Positions 32,427 to 43,957 of a stretch of DNA of 64,000 bases are shown piece by piece; the stretch's first letter is position 1, and the number at the start of each line of letters is the position of its first letter. This DNA is from Diatrype stigma (lineage: Eukaryota; Ascomycota; Sordariomycetes; Xylariales; Diatrypaceae), in contig JAKJXP020000104.1 of NCBI GenBank assembly GCA_022225965.2, positions 62,001 to 126,000 of the forward strand. Reading direction: 5' to 3'. The notes under the pieces were generated by a model, which saw nothing but the letters and a program-made list of their open reading frames with translations, did not search any database and had not been told where the DNA came from. The position numbers were made by a program, and so were the translations under genes.

Positions 32427-33372
32427 CCTGTTTTTTTTCTCGTTCTACCTCACCTCGTCCAAGGTGGGAGGAGAATCGGCGGGGGCATGAAGCGTTATAA
32501 TCTATCCATCTTATCTGTTGCATGCGCTGTGGTTTGTCGTTTGCATTGAGCATTTATCTGCACATCCTTCTATCCATATCCATATCCATATCCATCTGTG
32601 CGGGAGCTGGAGCTATTGCTCTTTAGATAGGGGTGTAAGGGCAAGGGGGGCTCCCTACCTAAGTACTTAACTAGGCGGTTGGTTGGTCTAGATTCACCAC
32701 CCCATCGGTTTGCATCGCATCGCATTGCAGATCGTAATGGATGTTATATTCAACTACCTTCTAGCAGTAGTTAATGTAAATGGTAATCTTACTCGCCTCG
32801 GGAGTTTGGCGGGAGTGATTTCGTCCCCGCAAGATTGCTTGCCTCTTCCTGTGTCTTCTCTCATCGCCGCCTCAAGTACTTTGTTTTCCTATATCATTGC
32901 CTATGCGATCTTGGCACGATGAAATGGCCAATGCTGCTACTCCGTATGTACTGTCTGTATTCTAAGAAGAATAGATGCTGTTTGTTCCAGTAACTCCAAG
33001 ATACTCAGTTCCCTGAATAGTTTTAGCCAGATTGGATTTCAACCGTATACAAATAGGTGCTGTTCAAATGGGACACTATATACAGTCATAATTCGTTAAA
33101 ATCTACCAGTGATATATACATATAGATATACATGATGGACTGAACACGGGACGCTCCAGATTTCCTAGACCTGTCAACCAACCAAACCTTCAGCCCAGGC
33201 TATGAAATAGGACAATGACCCACGCCGCTGTATACAACACAGAATAGAACATACATACTTCTCCTAAGGGATGGCCCTTATACCATAAAGCATTGATGGC
33301 AGTCCCGCTCCACTAGGACATGACATTCACAAGATCATAGGAAGGGTACAGCCGGTGTCTAACTCTTATACG
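32427..33372. other. Convergent spacer, no gene recognised
   Basis: 0.95 kb between the PQ-loop gene and the C2H2 gene. A short ATCCAT/CATATC repeat lies at 32572-32597. The rest is AT-rich without a supported ORF. Confidence 0.45.
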
Positions 33373-35526
33373 TCAATTTCGAAGTGGCCAGATATCGTGC
33401 ATATTGCCCAGGTGCATATTGCCCATATCGAAATCTACCAGCTCGTCTCCCGGCAATCCAGGGGAGAAGACATCGCCAGGGGGGAAACCTTCGAACATTT
33501 GATATCTGGAGTCCGTGTTACCGGTAGCAGCAGCACCGAACATAAAGGACGACGGGGGCATGGCCTCATGGTGAACGGGGTGTATCGATCGCTGGCCCTG
33601 GGGGCGGAGCACATGCCGACGGTCGATCTCCCGCGGCCGTTCGCTCTCCCGGCTCACTCTACCGCCGCCGCCGCTGTCGCCGCCGCCGATACCGCTTCTC
33701 ATAGAGCCGTAGCCGGAATCGGCCGACGACGAGTCGGCGGTGGTGGCGATGGTGGTGGTGGCGGCGGCATTCGGGCGCGTGGCCTCGTAGTGCTGCAGGA
33801 TCCTCGGGATGGCGTGCTGGAAGAGGATCTGGGAGAACTCGACGAGCTGGTCCTGCTGGGGCCGCAGCGCGGGGGTGACGTGGTCGCGGGCGGTCTGCTC
33901 GACGATGCCGAGGCCCACGGTGCCCATGAACTGCTGGAACGACAGCAGCTCGGCCGACAGGTCGCTCTCGACGTAGGGGCTCTCGGGCCGCGGGCAGTCC
34001 GGGAACAGCACCGCGTACATCGAGTACCACTGGTCGGCGCGCGACAGCTTCTTGTCGACCCGCCGCTCCAGCTGCTCCTGCTGCGCCGACGTGATCCCCT
34101 CCAGCGCCGACGCCGACGCCGGCGTACCCGCCGCGTCCAGCGCCAGGCACGACTCCGCCCGGATGTGCACGTCGCGCCCGTTCTCGTCCCCGAACACCTG
34201 CCAGCACTTGGGGCAGTACGGCGGCCGCCGGTGGCTCCGCCGCAGGTGCTGCTTCACCCGCGATATGTCCTTCAGCACGTACTTGTAGCAGCGCTGGTAC
34301 GTCAGCGGCTTCCACTTGCAGAAGGGGCAGGCGAGCAGCTGCTGGTTGGTCATGTCGCTTGGCATCTTGCGGATGCGCTTGGGTGGCCGGTCTTCGCCGC
34401 CTTCCTCCTCGCCCTCCGAGTCGTTTGCTTCGTCGTGGTTATGGCGGCCCATGGCCCCTCCTCGGTGTCGGACCCTGTGGTGGTGGTGGTCATCATGACT
34501 GGATGAGGTTTCGCCGCTCTGGCGACCTTGCGAGCTCTGCGTGCTGGGACTCTCCGGGGTCCCGTGGGAAGTGTAGCTGGCCGAAGACCGGGAAATGTCA
34601 TCGTTATAGAATACCCCTAGCAGCTTCTCGAGCAGTAACCCGGTCAGGGGTGCCAATACGTGGGGCTCTTCCAGCAGGTCGTCCTCGTACTCGCTCGCTG
34701 TCGCGGAATCGTATTCCGTCACGTGGGTCGACCTGCTGGAGGCTGTCCAGAACGATGACGTGTCCCGTAGGGGTTCGTGCATAGGTGGTGCTACTCGGAG
34801 GTAGGGCTGTGGATGTCCCACTTCTGCGCTACTTGAAGGCCTGCGAGGTCGGGGTGGCAGGTCGCCATGGGCGAGGTCTTGCAGGGCCTTGCGGGTTGTG
34901 GGAAGATCTTCCAGGGATCGTTCCGGTCCTCCTGGGAACGGATCGGGCGAAGTATGAGCGCATACTGGATCTGAGCATAGCCATGGACATGGAGCAGGTT
35001 GATGATCTTCTAATTCTGATGTGTCTTGGGGGCCTCCTCGGCCCGCATCGGAATCGCAGAGGGTGTTTTCATTTACAGCCGGGTTATCTACAGCAATGGA
35101 GGAAGCCCCGCTGCAAGGAGCCCTGACGGTAGATGCAGCATAAGACAGGCAACTCGAGCGCCTGGCCCACGTGGAGTTCGTCGCGGTCGAGCCGTACGAA
35201 TACCTTTCTCTGGAGAAGACGGTGGAGCAGGACGCCCTGGACGATCCTGACCCTCTACGCCCATCTGTCATGCTGGACCCGGATATACCCGAATCTCTCC
35301 TGAGCCAAGGAGGGCTGTTATTCTTCAGGTCCGAGTCTGTGTACTCGGCTTCATTCTGGAGGTCGCGCTGCAGCTGCTCGACGCGGGTACTCTTGTTACT
35401 CTTGTTGCTGTTGGCGCTAGCATCCTCCTTCCGCATGATCCGCTTGAAGAGGCTACTCATTCGCCTCAATCCCTGGGGGGAGTCGTGGCGCAAGTTGTTG
35501 TTGGGGACATCCTGTTCGGACTCCAT
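33373..35526 (-). CDS. C2H2 zinc-finger protein, Ser-rich, probable regulator
   Basis: Single exon, 717 aa. The N-terminal half is Ser-rich and probably disordered (SGISGSS, RRGSGSSRASCS). An acidic stretch (SEGEEEGGED) and a basic patch (PPKRIRKMP) precede the zinc-finger region at about residues 395-470: CPFCKWKPLTY...RVKQHLRRSH (C-x2-C...H-x4-H) and YCPKCWQVFGDENGRDVHIR, followed by a Cys three residues on (C-x2-C...H-x5-C). The section after it, ADQWYSMYAVLFPDCPRPESPYVE and SAELLSFQQFMGTVGLGIVEQ, is a block seen in fungal C2H2 proteins of unknown role that often have helical regions after the fingers. The last 150 residues include an Ala/Thr-rich linker (TTTIATTADSSS) and a Gly-rich stretch. 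DNA or RNA binding is presumed. The plus-strand ORF covering part of this region is an antisense shadow. Confidence 0.7.
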   Translation of the reverse strand: MESEQDVPNNNLRHDSPQGLRRMSSLFKRIMRKEDASANSNKSNKSTRVEQLQRDLQNEAEYTDSDLKNNSPPWLRRDSGISGSSMTDGRRGSGSSRASCSTVFSRERYSYGSTATNSTWARRSSCLSYAASTVRAPCSGASSIAVDNPAVNENTLCDSDAGRGGPQDTSELEDHQPAPCPWLCSDPVCAHTSPDPFPGGPERSLEDLPTTRKALQDLAHGDLPPRPRRPSSSAEVGHPQPYLRVAPPMHEPLRDTSSFWTASSRSTHVTEYDSATASEYEDDLLEEPHVLAPLTGLLLEKLLGVFYNDDISRSSASYTSHGTPESPSTQSSQGRQSGETSSSHDDHHHHRVRHRGGAMGRHNHDEANDSEGEEEGGEDRPPKRIRKMPSDMTNQQLLACPFCKWKPLTYQRCYKYVLKDISRVKQHLRRSHRRPPYCPKCWQVFGDENGRDVHIRAESCLALDAAGTPASASALEGITSAQQEQLERRVDKKLSRADQWYSMYAVLFPDCPRPESPYVESDLSAELLSFQQFMGTVGLGIVEQTARDHVTPALRPQQDQLVEFSQILFQHAIPRILQHYEATRPNAAATTTIATTADSSSADSGYGSMRSGIGGGDSGGGGRVSRESERPREIDRRHVLRPQGQRSIHPVHHEAMPPSSFMFGAAATGNTDSRYQMFEGFPPGDVFSPGLPGDELVDFDMGNMHLGNMHDIWPLRN

Positions 35527-35985
35527 GATTGGAAGCGATGGGAGCGATTGTAAGCCTCGATACCGTTGCCAAAAGCATGGCGTTGCCCGTCATTCATGTG
35601 GGTAGCTCAAGCTATGGATATGACAGGTAGAATGGACAAGTGAGATAATTCCACATCTGAACGCTGGGTGGCGGCCGGGGAATAAATACTCATATAACAC
35701 CTAGGTATATTCTATTCTGCCTTGTATGCCTCTAGATAGTCAGGCTCTGCACACAGCCAGCTGAGCGCACCGCGGTGGGCTTGTGGCACACCTTAGCCTT
35801 GCTTGTTGCTGGATAGTCTTGTATAAACCAGAGGCACAGAGGGTGCCCACTAGGATATGGCTTGCCAACGCAGCAGTCTTGTGCGTCGCCTAGTAATACA
35901 CCACGATCTCGTATCCAATAGCAAGTGGTATGTCCTTCAGGTTGATCGAATCCTTCGAGTAGTCGTGAGCTAAGTGGGCAGAACC

Positions 35986-36025
<40 letters not shown>

Positions 36026-36506
36026 CAAGGCGACCTCTGTGGTTCGCATCTCACTACAGGACAAGGCTCTCCGGATGTTTATTTGGCTGTCCCCCTCGCC
36101 CCCTGACCGCTTAGGACCTACCTATATTTTAACATGAATGTAGTTTCAATTTCAAAGTCGAATGACCGTCTTACAGACATGTTCAAAATCAATGCAGCCA
36201 AGAAGGACGTGTTGAATGTAGACAAACGTTCAAGCAAGCGATGAAGAATACTGAGGTTTGCGAGAAGAGTAAAGTTATGATCTAGTCAACCCTACTCCCA
36301 ATCGAGTATCTATCACCCTTGTAGCTGCAGGTGCAAGGTTACATTGAGACAGGGGGCTTGGGGGCCAAAAGGGTCAGGCCTCCCATGAGAATTGAGTCCA
36401 CAATGATAAGCATAACGGCATTCAATCATGTATGCTATTCATTTTACACATAAGTCTTCCACCTGTTGTTGCGTCGTCAGTACGCACGCACTCGCCGAGC
36501 TCACAC
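35527..36506. other. Intergenic with a CAGG repeat
   Basis: About 1 kb with a CAGG tetranucleotide repeat at 35986-36027 (ten copies). The rest is unremarkable spacer; the ORF crossing the repeat encodes only low-complexity sequence. Confidence 0.5.
35986..36027. repeat. CAGG tetranucleotide microsatellite
   Basis: About ten perfect tandem copies of CAGG. Confidence 0.9.
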
Positions 36507-37805
36507 CTAAGCAGTCACGTCTTCTCCCTCTGCAGCCTTCTTCTCTGTAGCCTTCTTCTCCGCATCCTTCTTCTCTGTAGCCTCCTTCTCGCATTGCAGC
36601 AGATACGCCTTTACCTCTGCATCGGTCTTCTCTTTAAACTCCTTAGACTGTTTCTTCAGCCGTACCTTCCTAGTTGCACATTCCTTGAAGTCGAGCCGAG
36701 ATGTCCCGGCTAAGGATCTGAGTTTTTGCCCCTTCTTCCCGTCCAAAGCTTTCTCCCAGTCGAAAAGCTCCGGTCTATATTGGGAGTACAGCGTGTGCCA
36801 GTAAAGCTTATCTCCCCGGGTTTTGCGTAGGACGCTCTCCTTGTACTCCCAGTTTGGATTGATCCGCCGATATATACATGGTCCCTTCGTATACTCGTTG
36901 TAATTATCGATCATCATATCAAAATGCTCCTCGTCTTGTTGCGGTACCTCATTGGGACAAGAACGGGAAAGTTGCCAATCGATCCATTCGGGTGTCAAAT
37001 GTGAGTGAGGTCTGAAGCTTACGACATTAGTGCCCATATTATGGGACAAGAAGACTCCCGAAGGCATTCCATTATCATAATCAGACTATAGATAGGGTTT
37101 CAACTACGCAATGGATTGTGAAATCGAATATGAATACTTACACGGTCTTGGAACGTCCGAAATCAAGCATAAGCCCGTTCAAATAGTTGTTCTCATGTAT
37201 GTCCCCAATGAGTATACCGACTTCATGAGTAGTATGTAGGTTTCGTATCATATTCCGAACCATTTTCGGAGTGAATGGTGTCTTGCCGTCGACAAACTCC
37301 TTGACAATCGCTTTAAGTGGCCGACTTTTCGAAGCAGAATTTGGAAGACCTTTGCTCTTCAGCTCGTCTTCTTGATCTGTCGTCAGGGTAATATAGCCAT
37401 AGCACTCGGCCGCGACGTGGGTTACATGCATCTCTTGAAGTCGTCCATAAGCGCGACACTCGTTATAAAAGGCATCAAAATAGTATACCGCTTCTTCGTC
37501 TTCGGGCCACTGCTCCGTCCAGAATTCGTCTCGCTTGTGACGTATTACAAACTAAGTCGACTAAGTAGATGTCTCGCGTAAGGAGTAATGCATTCACATA
37601 CTATTTTGAGGGCATAAATCTGGTTTTCAATGCGAACTTTCCAGACGTGCCCAGTTACCCCTTTCCCGAGTAGCTCAAGGAAATCGATGGCTAAAGGCCA
37701 TGAATCTGCTTTGAAGGGTCTTAGTTTTGGGCCGGGGATCGGTGGGAGCAAAGACATTTCCGCAGAATGAAGATCCAAAGATATGACGGTTGAATGAAAT
37801 TTCAA
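36507..37805 (-). CDS. FTA2-like protein (Sim4-complex FTA2 family, kinase-like fold)
   Basis: Three exons: 37805-37602, 37551-37144 and 37085-36507 (50- and 58-bp introns, both phase 0; donors GTATGT and GTGTAA); 396 aa. The N-terminal motif PPIPGPKLRPFKADSWPLAI with FLELLGKGVTGHVWKVRIENQIYALKI is the hallmark of the FTA2 family (glycine loop and VAIK-like Lys). ECRAYGRLQE, ECYGYITL and LHTTHEVGILIGDIHENNYLNG follow; the last resembles a kinase catalytic loop with D and N, and LMLDFGRSKT replaces DFG-type metal binding. Fission yeast Fta2 is a kinetochore component, but filamentous fungi carry many FTA2-like paralogues of unknown role, so a kinetochore function is not implied. The C-terminus is a Lys/Glu-rich coiled coil (KEATEKKDAEKKATEKK). 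The start could also be the Met at 37757. The second donor is non-consensus. Confidence 0.75.
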
Positions 37806-38218
37806 TAGTCCAAGTCTGATTAATTATGTTGCGTAGTTTTTTGTTTTGGCCACCGACTAAGCCTCAGAGAAACAAAGAGTTAACGCCACATTCCGAAAAT
37901 AACGTGCCTTGGAACTGACCTTAATACAAAACAAGTCAAATCCGTCAGCGCCCACGCTAAAACATTGTCTTATATGATCTACCTTCATTAGAACATTTAT
38001 TGGCTTGGCTACGTCGTCATCAAATATATATGTCATAGTGCAAGTAATACTGAACAAATTGTCGAAAAATAGGCAGGCCCTAGGGGAAAAAGGGGCGAGA
38101 TTGGGAACGTGTTGTTTATCGTATCTTACAGAGAAGAGAAATAATCAATTGAAATCTACATAAACGTGTAACAGTACCGTATCTAGCACGGTAACGTTAC
38201 CAATATTATATTGGGCGC
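37806..38218. other. AT-rich spacer with an exon-like fragment
   Basis: A minus-strand open segment at about 38057-37920 reads as plausible protein (YIFDDDVAKPINVLMKVDHI) and ends at a GTCAGT donor with a TTAG acceptor near 37860, but it leads to no complete gene. It may be debris of a duplicated gene. Confidence 0.3.
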
Positions 38219-38663
38219 CTATGAGCTCCGAAGCCCTGTGATTAAGCAACTCCCTTGAGAAACGGCAGGATAATCCGTGTGGGAATGCATAACTTACCTA
38301 GCTCACAATAATGGCTAGCACCTTTGGGGAGGACCCGTACTACGACTCGGGAGATCTTGTTGCGATAGAGAGTTTCGTTTTCCCTGTGAATAACAAGCCA
38401 TTCAGTCATACGAGCTTGTGAGTTAAGGGGCACGATAGGCCTATGATCTTCGTTCATAGCTGAAAGAACCCAAACAACCATACCTAGCAAAATAGTCAGG
38501 CGGTTTGTCCCCGAAACTGACCAATCGACGGCCACACCTTGGATCCCAATACGCTTTTCGGTCAAGGGATGTTTAGGATTCGGTTCTGTAGCTAGACCTT
38601 CATCTACAAGGCGGCAGAAGCAGGCCTGCTTAGGCGACAATGCTACAGCATACTGCGTGTCAG
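38219..38663 (-). CDS. 3' exons of an unrecognised gene, probably a fragment
   Basis: Exon of about 38663-38298 followed by a 62-bp phase-1 intron (GTAAGT...TCACAG) and a tiny last exon 38235-38219 ending TAG. The product is about 125 residues, with a hydrophobic stretch TILLGMVVWVLSAM and the blocks LNSQARMTEWLVIHRENETL and YRNKISRVVVRVLPKGASHY. It looks like a true spliced C-terminus rather than noise, but I do not recognise the family. Upstream, the frame is closed by TGA near 38672 and there is no ATG, so the 5' part is missing or lies in an exon I could not find. It sits in AT-rich sequence next to the FTA2-like gene. Confidence 0.4.
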
Positions 38664-39404
38664 CTCCGGTACGAGATCAAAACGGGGTATAAGTCCAATA
38701 CTCCTAGGAAGCGGGGTACTTCGTAGTCAGAATGCACTGGAGGGGCCCATGTATGTATGTAGGTATGTACTGTATGAAGATGCTTCGCACAACCAAGCAT
38801 GCACGACTAATCATACACCGCAAGCCAGCTACGTGAGTACCGAAGAAAGCCATCTCAATCCCAGCTGCAGGAAGGGGGCAAAGGAAGCATATCCAACTAC
38901 TTCCTGAACCAAAACATCTACGGATTAATTCTTTCTAATTCTTTCTAATTGTCGGCATCAGTATTTCGTATGCCTGACTGGGGCAGGTACGTGACGTTGG
39001 CAAGTGGGCCTCAACAGCGTACTCGTGGGACCAATGGATAAGCCTGATTGACCGACACTAATTAACTATAGTTTAAGGGCTTGCAGGTGCCATGCCGGGT
39101 AACTACAGGGATTGCCGTGACCCGTCGGAGAGGAGGTCAGGGAGTTCGGGTTCTTCGGTGATAGGCAGATGTGGCTGGTGTGGGTTCCGTAGATGTGTCA
39201 TTACTTCACTACTTCACCGTATCAGCGCCGTATCAGCTAATACAGTGCCTGTATATTGTACACCTGCAGTACCGAGTATTGTACCTACCTACCCGGTATT
39301 GACTCGCGCACCCAGGCGTTATTGTCTCACTCATCATCAAGAGCCAGCGAGGATTGTGCCCTTTCACTGTTCAGTATCTAAGTATACACTACAGTTGATC
39401 AATC
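38664..39404. other. Intergenic, no gene recognised
   Basis: Spacer holding the R3H-associated gene promoter. A direct TTCTTTCTAA duplication occurs at 38932-38951. No supported ORF. Confidence 0.45.
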
Positions 39405-40681
39405 ATGGCCATCTACAGCGCAGTCCCCCCTCCCCCTGAAATGGGAGGGCCAACGACCAGCAACCAGAACGACCAGGAGCAACAAACCGCTGCAACGCCT
39501 GCTGCTGCTGGACATCCAGAACATCCAGCAGCAGTTGACATCGAGACGTGGACTCTCTCTGCCCTTCAATCGCTATCCGTGTCTCCCGTGGCGCGTGGCA
39601 CCGGAACCCCGCTATCTATCCCTCTTGACGAAAGCGCCGACAAGAAACCATCCGTGTCCATCCAAGATCCGCGCGCAAAGTCCTCGGCCATTACCCCGCC
39701 GCCCCGCCCACTCTCCAGGAGAGATAGCTTGCGACGTCGCGAGGCTCTGTTGAAGGGCAAAGAGGGAAGTCGGCAACGTCGGCGCTGGGAAAACGGTACA
39801 TGCGCGGCCCTCTTGCCCTTCCTTCCGCCCCTGCTGACACCACCTGTATGGATTTGGATGGACGGACGGATGGATGGATACTGGGGCAATAGTATCGTGG
39901 GGCTGAGCTGACCTGGCATTTGTTCTCAAACGCAGACCGTCTGATCGATGTTCCGAACGCGCAACCCCCCGAGCCCACGGACTTCGAGCCGCGCCCGACC
40001 CATCCCGTCGTCCACGTCCCCTACCAAGTAGCCGCCGCCTGGGACCTGCGCGTGCGCGCCGAGGTCGAGGCGAAGAAGGCCGCGGCCGCCCGGCGCAAGC
40101 AGGTCCAGACCCGAACGCTGGGCGATGCCCAGGTCGCCGGGCGCGTGCCCCGCGAGCTCCTGCAGCGCGCCAAGAAGAGCCCCACCATCATGAAGACCTG
40201 GGTGCGGTCGCTCGAGGAGCCCGTCCGGCGCTACCTGGTGGAGCTCGAAGTGGCCAACGAGGAGCCGTCTTCCGAGGACACCGAGGACGAGGAGATCGTC
40301 TTCGTGGGCCGCAACGGCGCGATGCGAGACGGGTGGAAAAGGGCCCGGAGAGAGGGTCGAAAGGAAGAGGGCCTGGTGCTCGACGATGTGGGCGAGGACG
40401 ATGAGAGCGGTGCTTTCAAGTATGTGCCTCTGGCTGTGCCTGTGCCTGCCACTATACCTATGCCTTTGGTATATGACCATAGCATTCATGACGTTCAAGC
40501 TGACCCAAGCAGGCGGTGGATTACCCACTCGATTTCGGATTACTACGGTCTCCAGTCCCATTCCATCCTCGCTGGTAATCCAAAGCGCAAGGTCGTCTTT
40601 GTAGGTGTCAAGACCATGAAGACGGGTCATAGACTGCCGGCGCGGGCCGATTTGCCTCGGCCTCTTTGGGAACTCTGCTGA
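39405..40681 (+). CDS. R3H-associated N-terminal domain protein
   Basis: Two exons, 39405-39795 and 39936-40681, with a 140-bp phase-1 intron (GTACAT...CGCAG); 378 aa. The N-terminus is disordered (P/A/T-rich). The R3H-associated block lies at about 115-150: RRDSLRRREALLKGKEGSRQRRRWEND spans the splice and continues into RLIDVPNAQPPEPTDFEPRP. Then come VPYQVAAAWDLRVRAE, a coiled basic helix, IMKTWVRSLEEPVRRYLVELE, and the acidic motif SSEDTEDEEIVFVGRNG. The C-terminal WITHSISDYYGLQSHSI and KRKVVFVGVK suggest an R3H-like nucleic-acid-binding fold. Proteins of this type are nuclear or RNA-linked, but their job is poorly known. The splice restores a continuous family motif, which supports the model. 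Confidence 0.7.
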
Positions 40682-41334
40682 AGCGCTGCCCTGGCTATCA
40701 CCTACTTTCTTGTAAATTTACAATGCCGGTTCACTGCACGGTTTCGAGCTTGGACGATGTTTGACTAATATATGGTTGGATCTGTCACTAGCTAGAATGT
40801 CTGATATTATTTTAGATATAGGGAGTTGACTATCAGTACCAATCTCCACCATTCAATTCGTTGCGACGTCCAAAAGTTCTGCCCCCTTATTGATGGCCCC
40901 CTTATGGATAGAGTCGCACATGTGAGGATTAGATCCGCATGTATTGACACGCGCTGGCCCCCCTATTTTGTACTACCATTACTTCGGGGCTCAAAGGTAG
41001 AATTCGGGCCAAAAGGTTATACACACCTACGCGTTATACTGGGGCATTCGGGTATATCCTCAATTCCTCATATTTCCGGCCAATGAAAGAGCCCACATAC
41101 GATATTACACTCGCCCCTTGGAGAATGTGGGACCAGGTATAGACAGGAACGGACTTACCCCCGATCTCCACCTCGGCCTTGGTAGTAGTACCCCCCGAAA
41201 CGCCACCATAAGTAGACCCAAGCAGACCCCCGGATGGCATCATCGCTAACTATGGCGTGCCTTCCGGATCCTGTCGTATGTACTAGATTATTTCATCTTA
41301 GCTACACGACCTCATCACAAAACCCACCATAATA
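40682..41334. other. Intergenic with a doubtful short minus-strand ORF
   Basis: At 41243-41148 (minus) an ATG opens a Gly/Thr-rich peptide (LLGSTYGGVSGG) followed by a good GTAAGT donor; splicing to AAG near 41120 would give only about 32 residues. It is too short to call. The rest is AT-rich spacer. Confidence 0.3.
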
Positions 41335-43957
41335 ATGACTACGGACAATGCAACAAGCCCAGCAGCGGCGGCGGGGGAGGAGTCTTCGACCACGGCGGCA
41401 GCAGCACCAGCAGTAGCAGCAGCACCGCCGCCACCGCCCCCGCCGAACGCAGACTACGACCTGCACCGGCCGATCGCCACGCCGGGCGTGGGCTTGCGGC
41501 AGGGGCTGACGTCGTACGGGGACGCGCACTTCTCGCTGTTCCTGCGCAAGGCGTTCATCAAGGCGCTGGGGTACAGCGAGGAGGCGCTGTCGCGGCCGAT
41601 CGTGGGGCTGGTCAACACGGGGTCGGGCCTCAACCCGTGCCACGCCAACACGCCGCAGCTGCTCGAGGCGGCCCGGCGCGGCGTCCACCTCGCGGGCGGG
41701 CTCGCCGTCGACTTCCCCACCATCTCCCTGCACGAGTCCTTCGCCAGCCCCACCAGCATGTTCCTCCGCAACCTCATGAGCGTCGACACCGAGGAGATGA
41801 TCCGCGCCCAGCCTGTCGATGCTGTCGTGCTTGTTGGAGGTGAGTCAGGTGAGGCGAAGCGTGTGAGTGGGGGAGTGAGTAGGTTGGTGAGCGGGTAGGG
41901 TTGCTAAGAGATATTTATGTAACTACCTTGATCCCCTTCCCAGAATATGGTTCATGATAGGCCTATCAGTCGTTGGAGTGATTTACGGAATGGGGGGAAT
42001 TCATGATGGGTCTTGGGCTGTGGCGACGTGTCACTAAATCGAATCATAAATACAGGTTGTGACAAGACGACGCCGGCGCAGCTCATGGGCGCCATCTCCG
42101 CGAACAAGCCGGTCATCCACCTCGTCACCGGCCCGATGATGCCCGGGAGCCACAGGGGCGTCCGGATCGGTGCCTGCACGGACTGCCGCAACAACTGGGC
42201 GAAATACCGGGCTGGGACGATCGATATGGAGGATATTGCCACGCTGAATGAGGAACTGGCCCCGACGGTGAGTACTTTGTTACTGACTTTCTTCTATTAG
42301 TTACTTGCTGCCCTTCCTCTTTTCCGTTCTCTGTCTCATTCGGTATCTCTCTTTTTATCTCCTCTACCTCCCGCTCAAATCCTTGTGTATGTCCTTTTTT
42401 TCGTTTTCTCTCTCTTTTCTTTTCCCTCTTCCCTTCTTTTCCCTCTTGCCTCATACGAAACCTAACGAAATATCCCTCATCCTCCAAGGCCGGCACCTGC
42501 GGCGTCATGGGCACCGCCAGCACGATGGCCTGCCTCCTCGCAGCGCTAGGCATGATGCCGCTGAAGGGAGCGACGCCGCCCGCCGTCTCGGCCGCGCGCC
42601 TGCGCGTGGCCGAGGAGGCCGGATCGCGGGCGGTGGCGCTGGCGCGGGACCCGGATGGCGACGGGCGCCACCACCGACCGCAGTCGATCCTGAGCCGGGA
42701 GTCGTTCCTCAACGCGATCGTGGTGCTGCAGGCGATCGGGGGCTCGACCAACGCCGTGGTGCACCTGATGGCGATCGCGAACCGGCACCCGGCGCTGGCG
42801 GGCACCATCACCCCGCAGACCGTCGACGACGTCGGCCGCGGCGTCCCCTTGCTCGTCGACCTCAAGCCCAGCGGCGACGGCTACATGACCGACTTCCACG
42901 CCGCGGGGGGGCTGCCGGAGCTCCTGCGCCACCTGCGCCCCCTGCTGCACCTCGGGGCCCGCACCGTAACCGGCCAGACGCTCGGCGAGGCCCTCGACGC
43001 CATCCCGCCCTTCTCCCTTGCCGCCTCCGCGTCCGCCGGGGGCAACAGGAACCCCGTCATCCGACCGCTCTCCGACCCTCTGCATCCGGCTTCCTCGCTC
43101 GTCACGCTCGCTGGGAACCTGGCGCCCGGCGGTGCCATCATGAAGGCTAGCGCGTCCAAGGACCGACGCCTGCTGAAGCACGCCGGGCCCGCCGTCGTGT
43201 TCAAGGGGACCGAGGACCTGGCGGCGCGCATCGACGACCCGGACCTCGACGTCACAGCCGATAGCGTGCTCGTCCTGCAGGGCATTGGACCAATTGGGTT
43301 CCCCGGAATGCCTGAGGTGAGCAGCTAACAGCTCCTTACCCCCTTCTATATCTTATGCCCACATAGATTGGTTCTCGCGCGCGTATATTCCAGTTTAATT
43401 TATCCTCCCTTACTTTTGACGACTGTTGGGAAAGCTAATCGAATCTCACAACCTTCCACGAACAACAAACCTGTGGGTTCTGTAAGCTGACGTGGGGATA
43501 TATATATATATAGGCTGGCCTCATCCCCATTCCGCGCAAGCTAGCATCGCAGGGCGTGGCGGACATGCTGCGCGTCAGCGACGGGCGGATGAGCGGGACG
43601 GCCGGCGGGACCGTCGTGCTACACGTGTCGCCTGAGTCGGCGGACCCGCGGAGCGTGTTCGGGATCGTGCAGGACGGGGACACGATCCGTGTCGATGTCG
43701 AGGCGCGGATCCTGTCCCTTGAGGTGGGCGATGACGAGATCGCGAGACGACTCGCCAAGAGGCAAGAGAGGACGCAAGCCGAACGGCAGACGGTCGGCGA
43801 GGGTCTTGGGGGAGAGGAGGCGCAGCAGCAGCAACAGCATTGGGTCGCGAGGGAGAGTATGAGAGGGTATCGCGGGTTGTATATGCGGAGTGTGAATCAA
43901 GCTGAGGAGGGTGCCGATTTCGATTTCTTGACTGCGAGGGGCCCTAGGAGCTCGTAG
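41335..43957 (+). CDS. IlvD/Edd-family dehydratase, sugar-acid (pentonate) type
   Basis: Four exons: 41335-41839, 42056-42267, 42489-43316 and 43514-43957 (introns 197-221 bp, longer than others here); 662 aa. The family removes water from 2,3-dihydroxy acids with an Fe-S cluster: branched-chain DHAD, or aldonate dehydratases such as L-arabinonate/D-xylonate dehydratase. The three cluster cysteines are visible: GLNPCHANTPQ, VLVGGCDKTTPAQLMGA (rebuilt by splice 1) and AGTCGVMGTASTM (start of exon 3). The catalytic Ser is in SDGRMSGTAGGTVVLHVSPESA. The RNLMSVDTEEMIRAQPVD and GRMSGTAGGT forms match sugar-acid dehydratases better than mitochondrial ILV3. The N-terminus is Ala/Pro-rich, without a clear mitochondrial signal. 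A QQQQQ stretch and a variable tail end the protein. Probable role: catabolism of pentonic or other aldonic acids. Confidence 0.82.

Noticed and set aside
33355..34506. 383-codon plus-strand ORF opposite the C2H2 gene
   Set aside because: Low-complexity antisense shadow without recognisable motifs; the minus strand carries the zinc-finger signature.
41120..41243. Tiny two-exon gene (about 32 aa) on the minus strand
   Set aside because: A good donor is present, but the product is too short and matches nothing I recognise.
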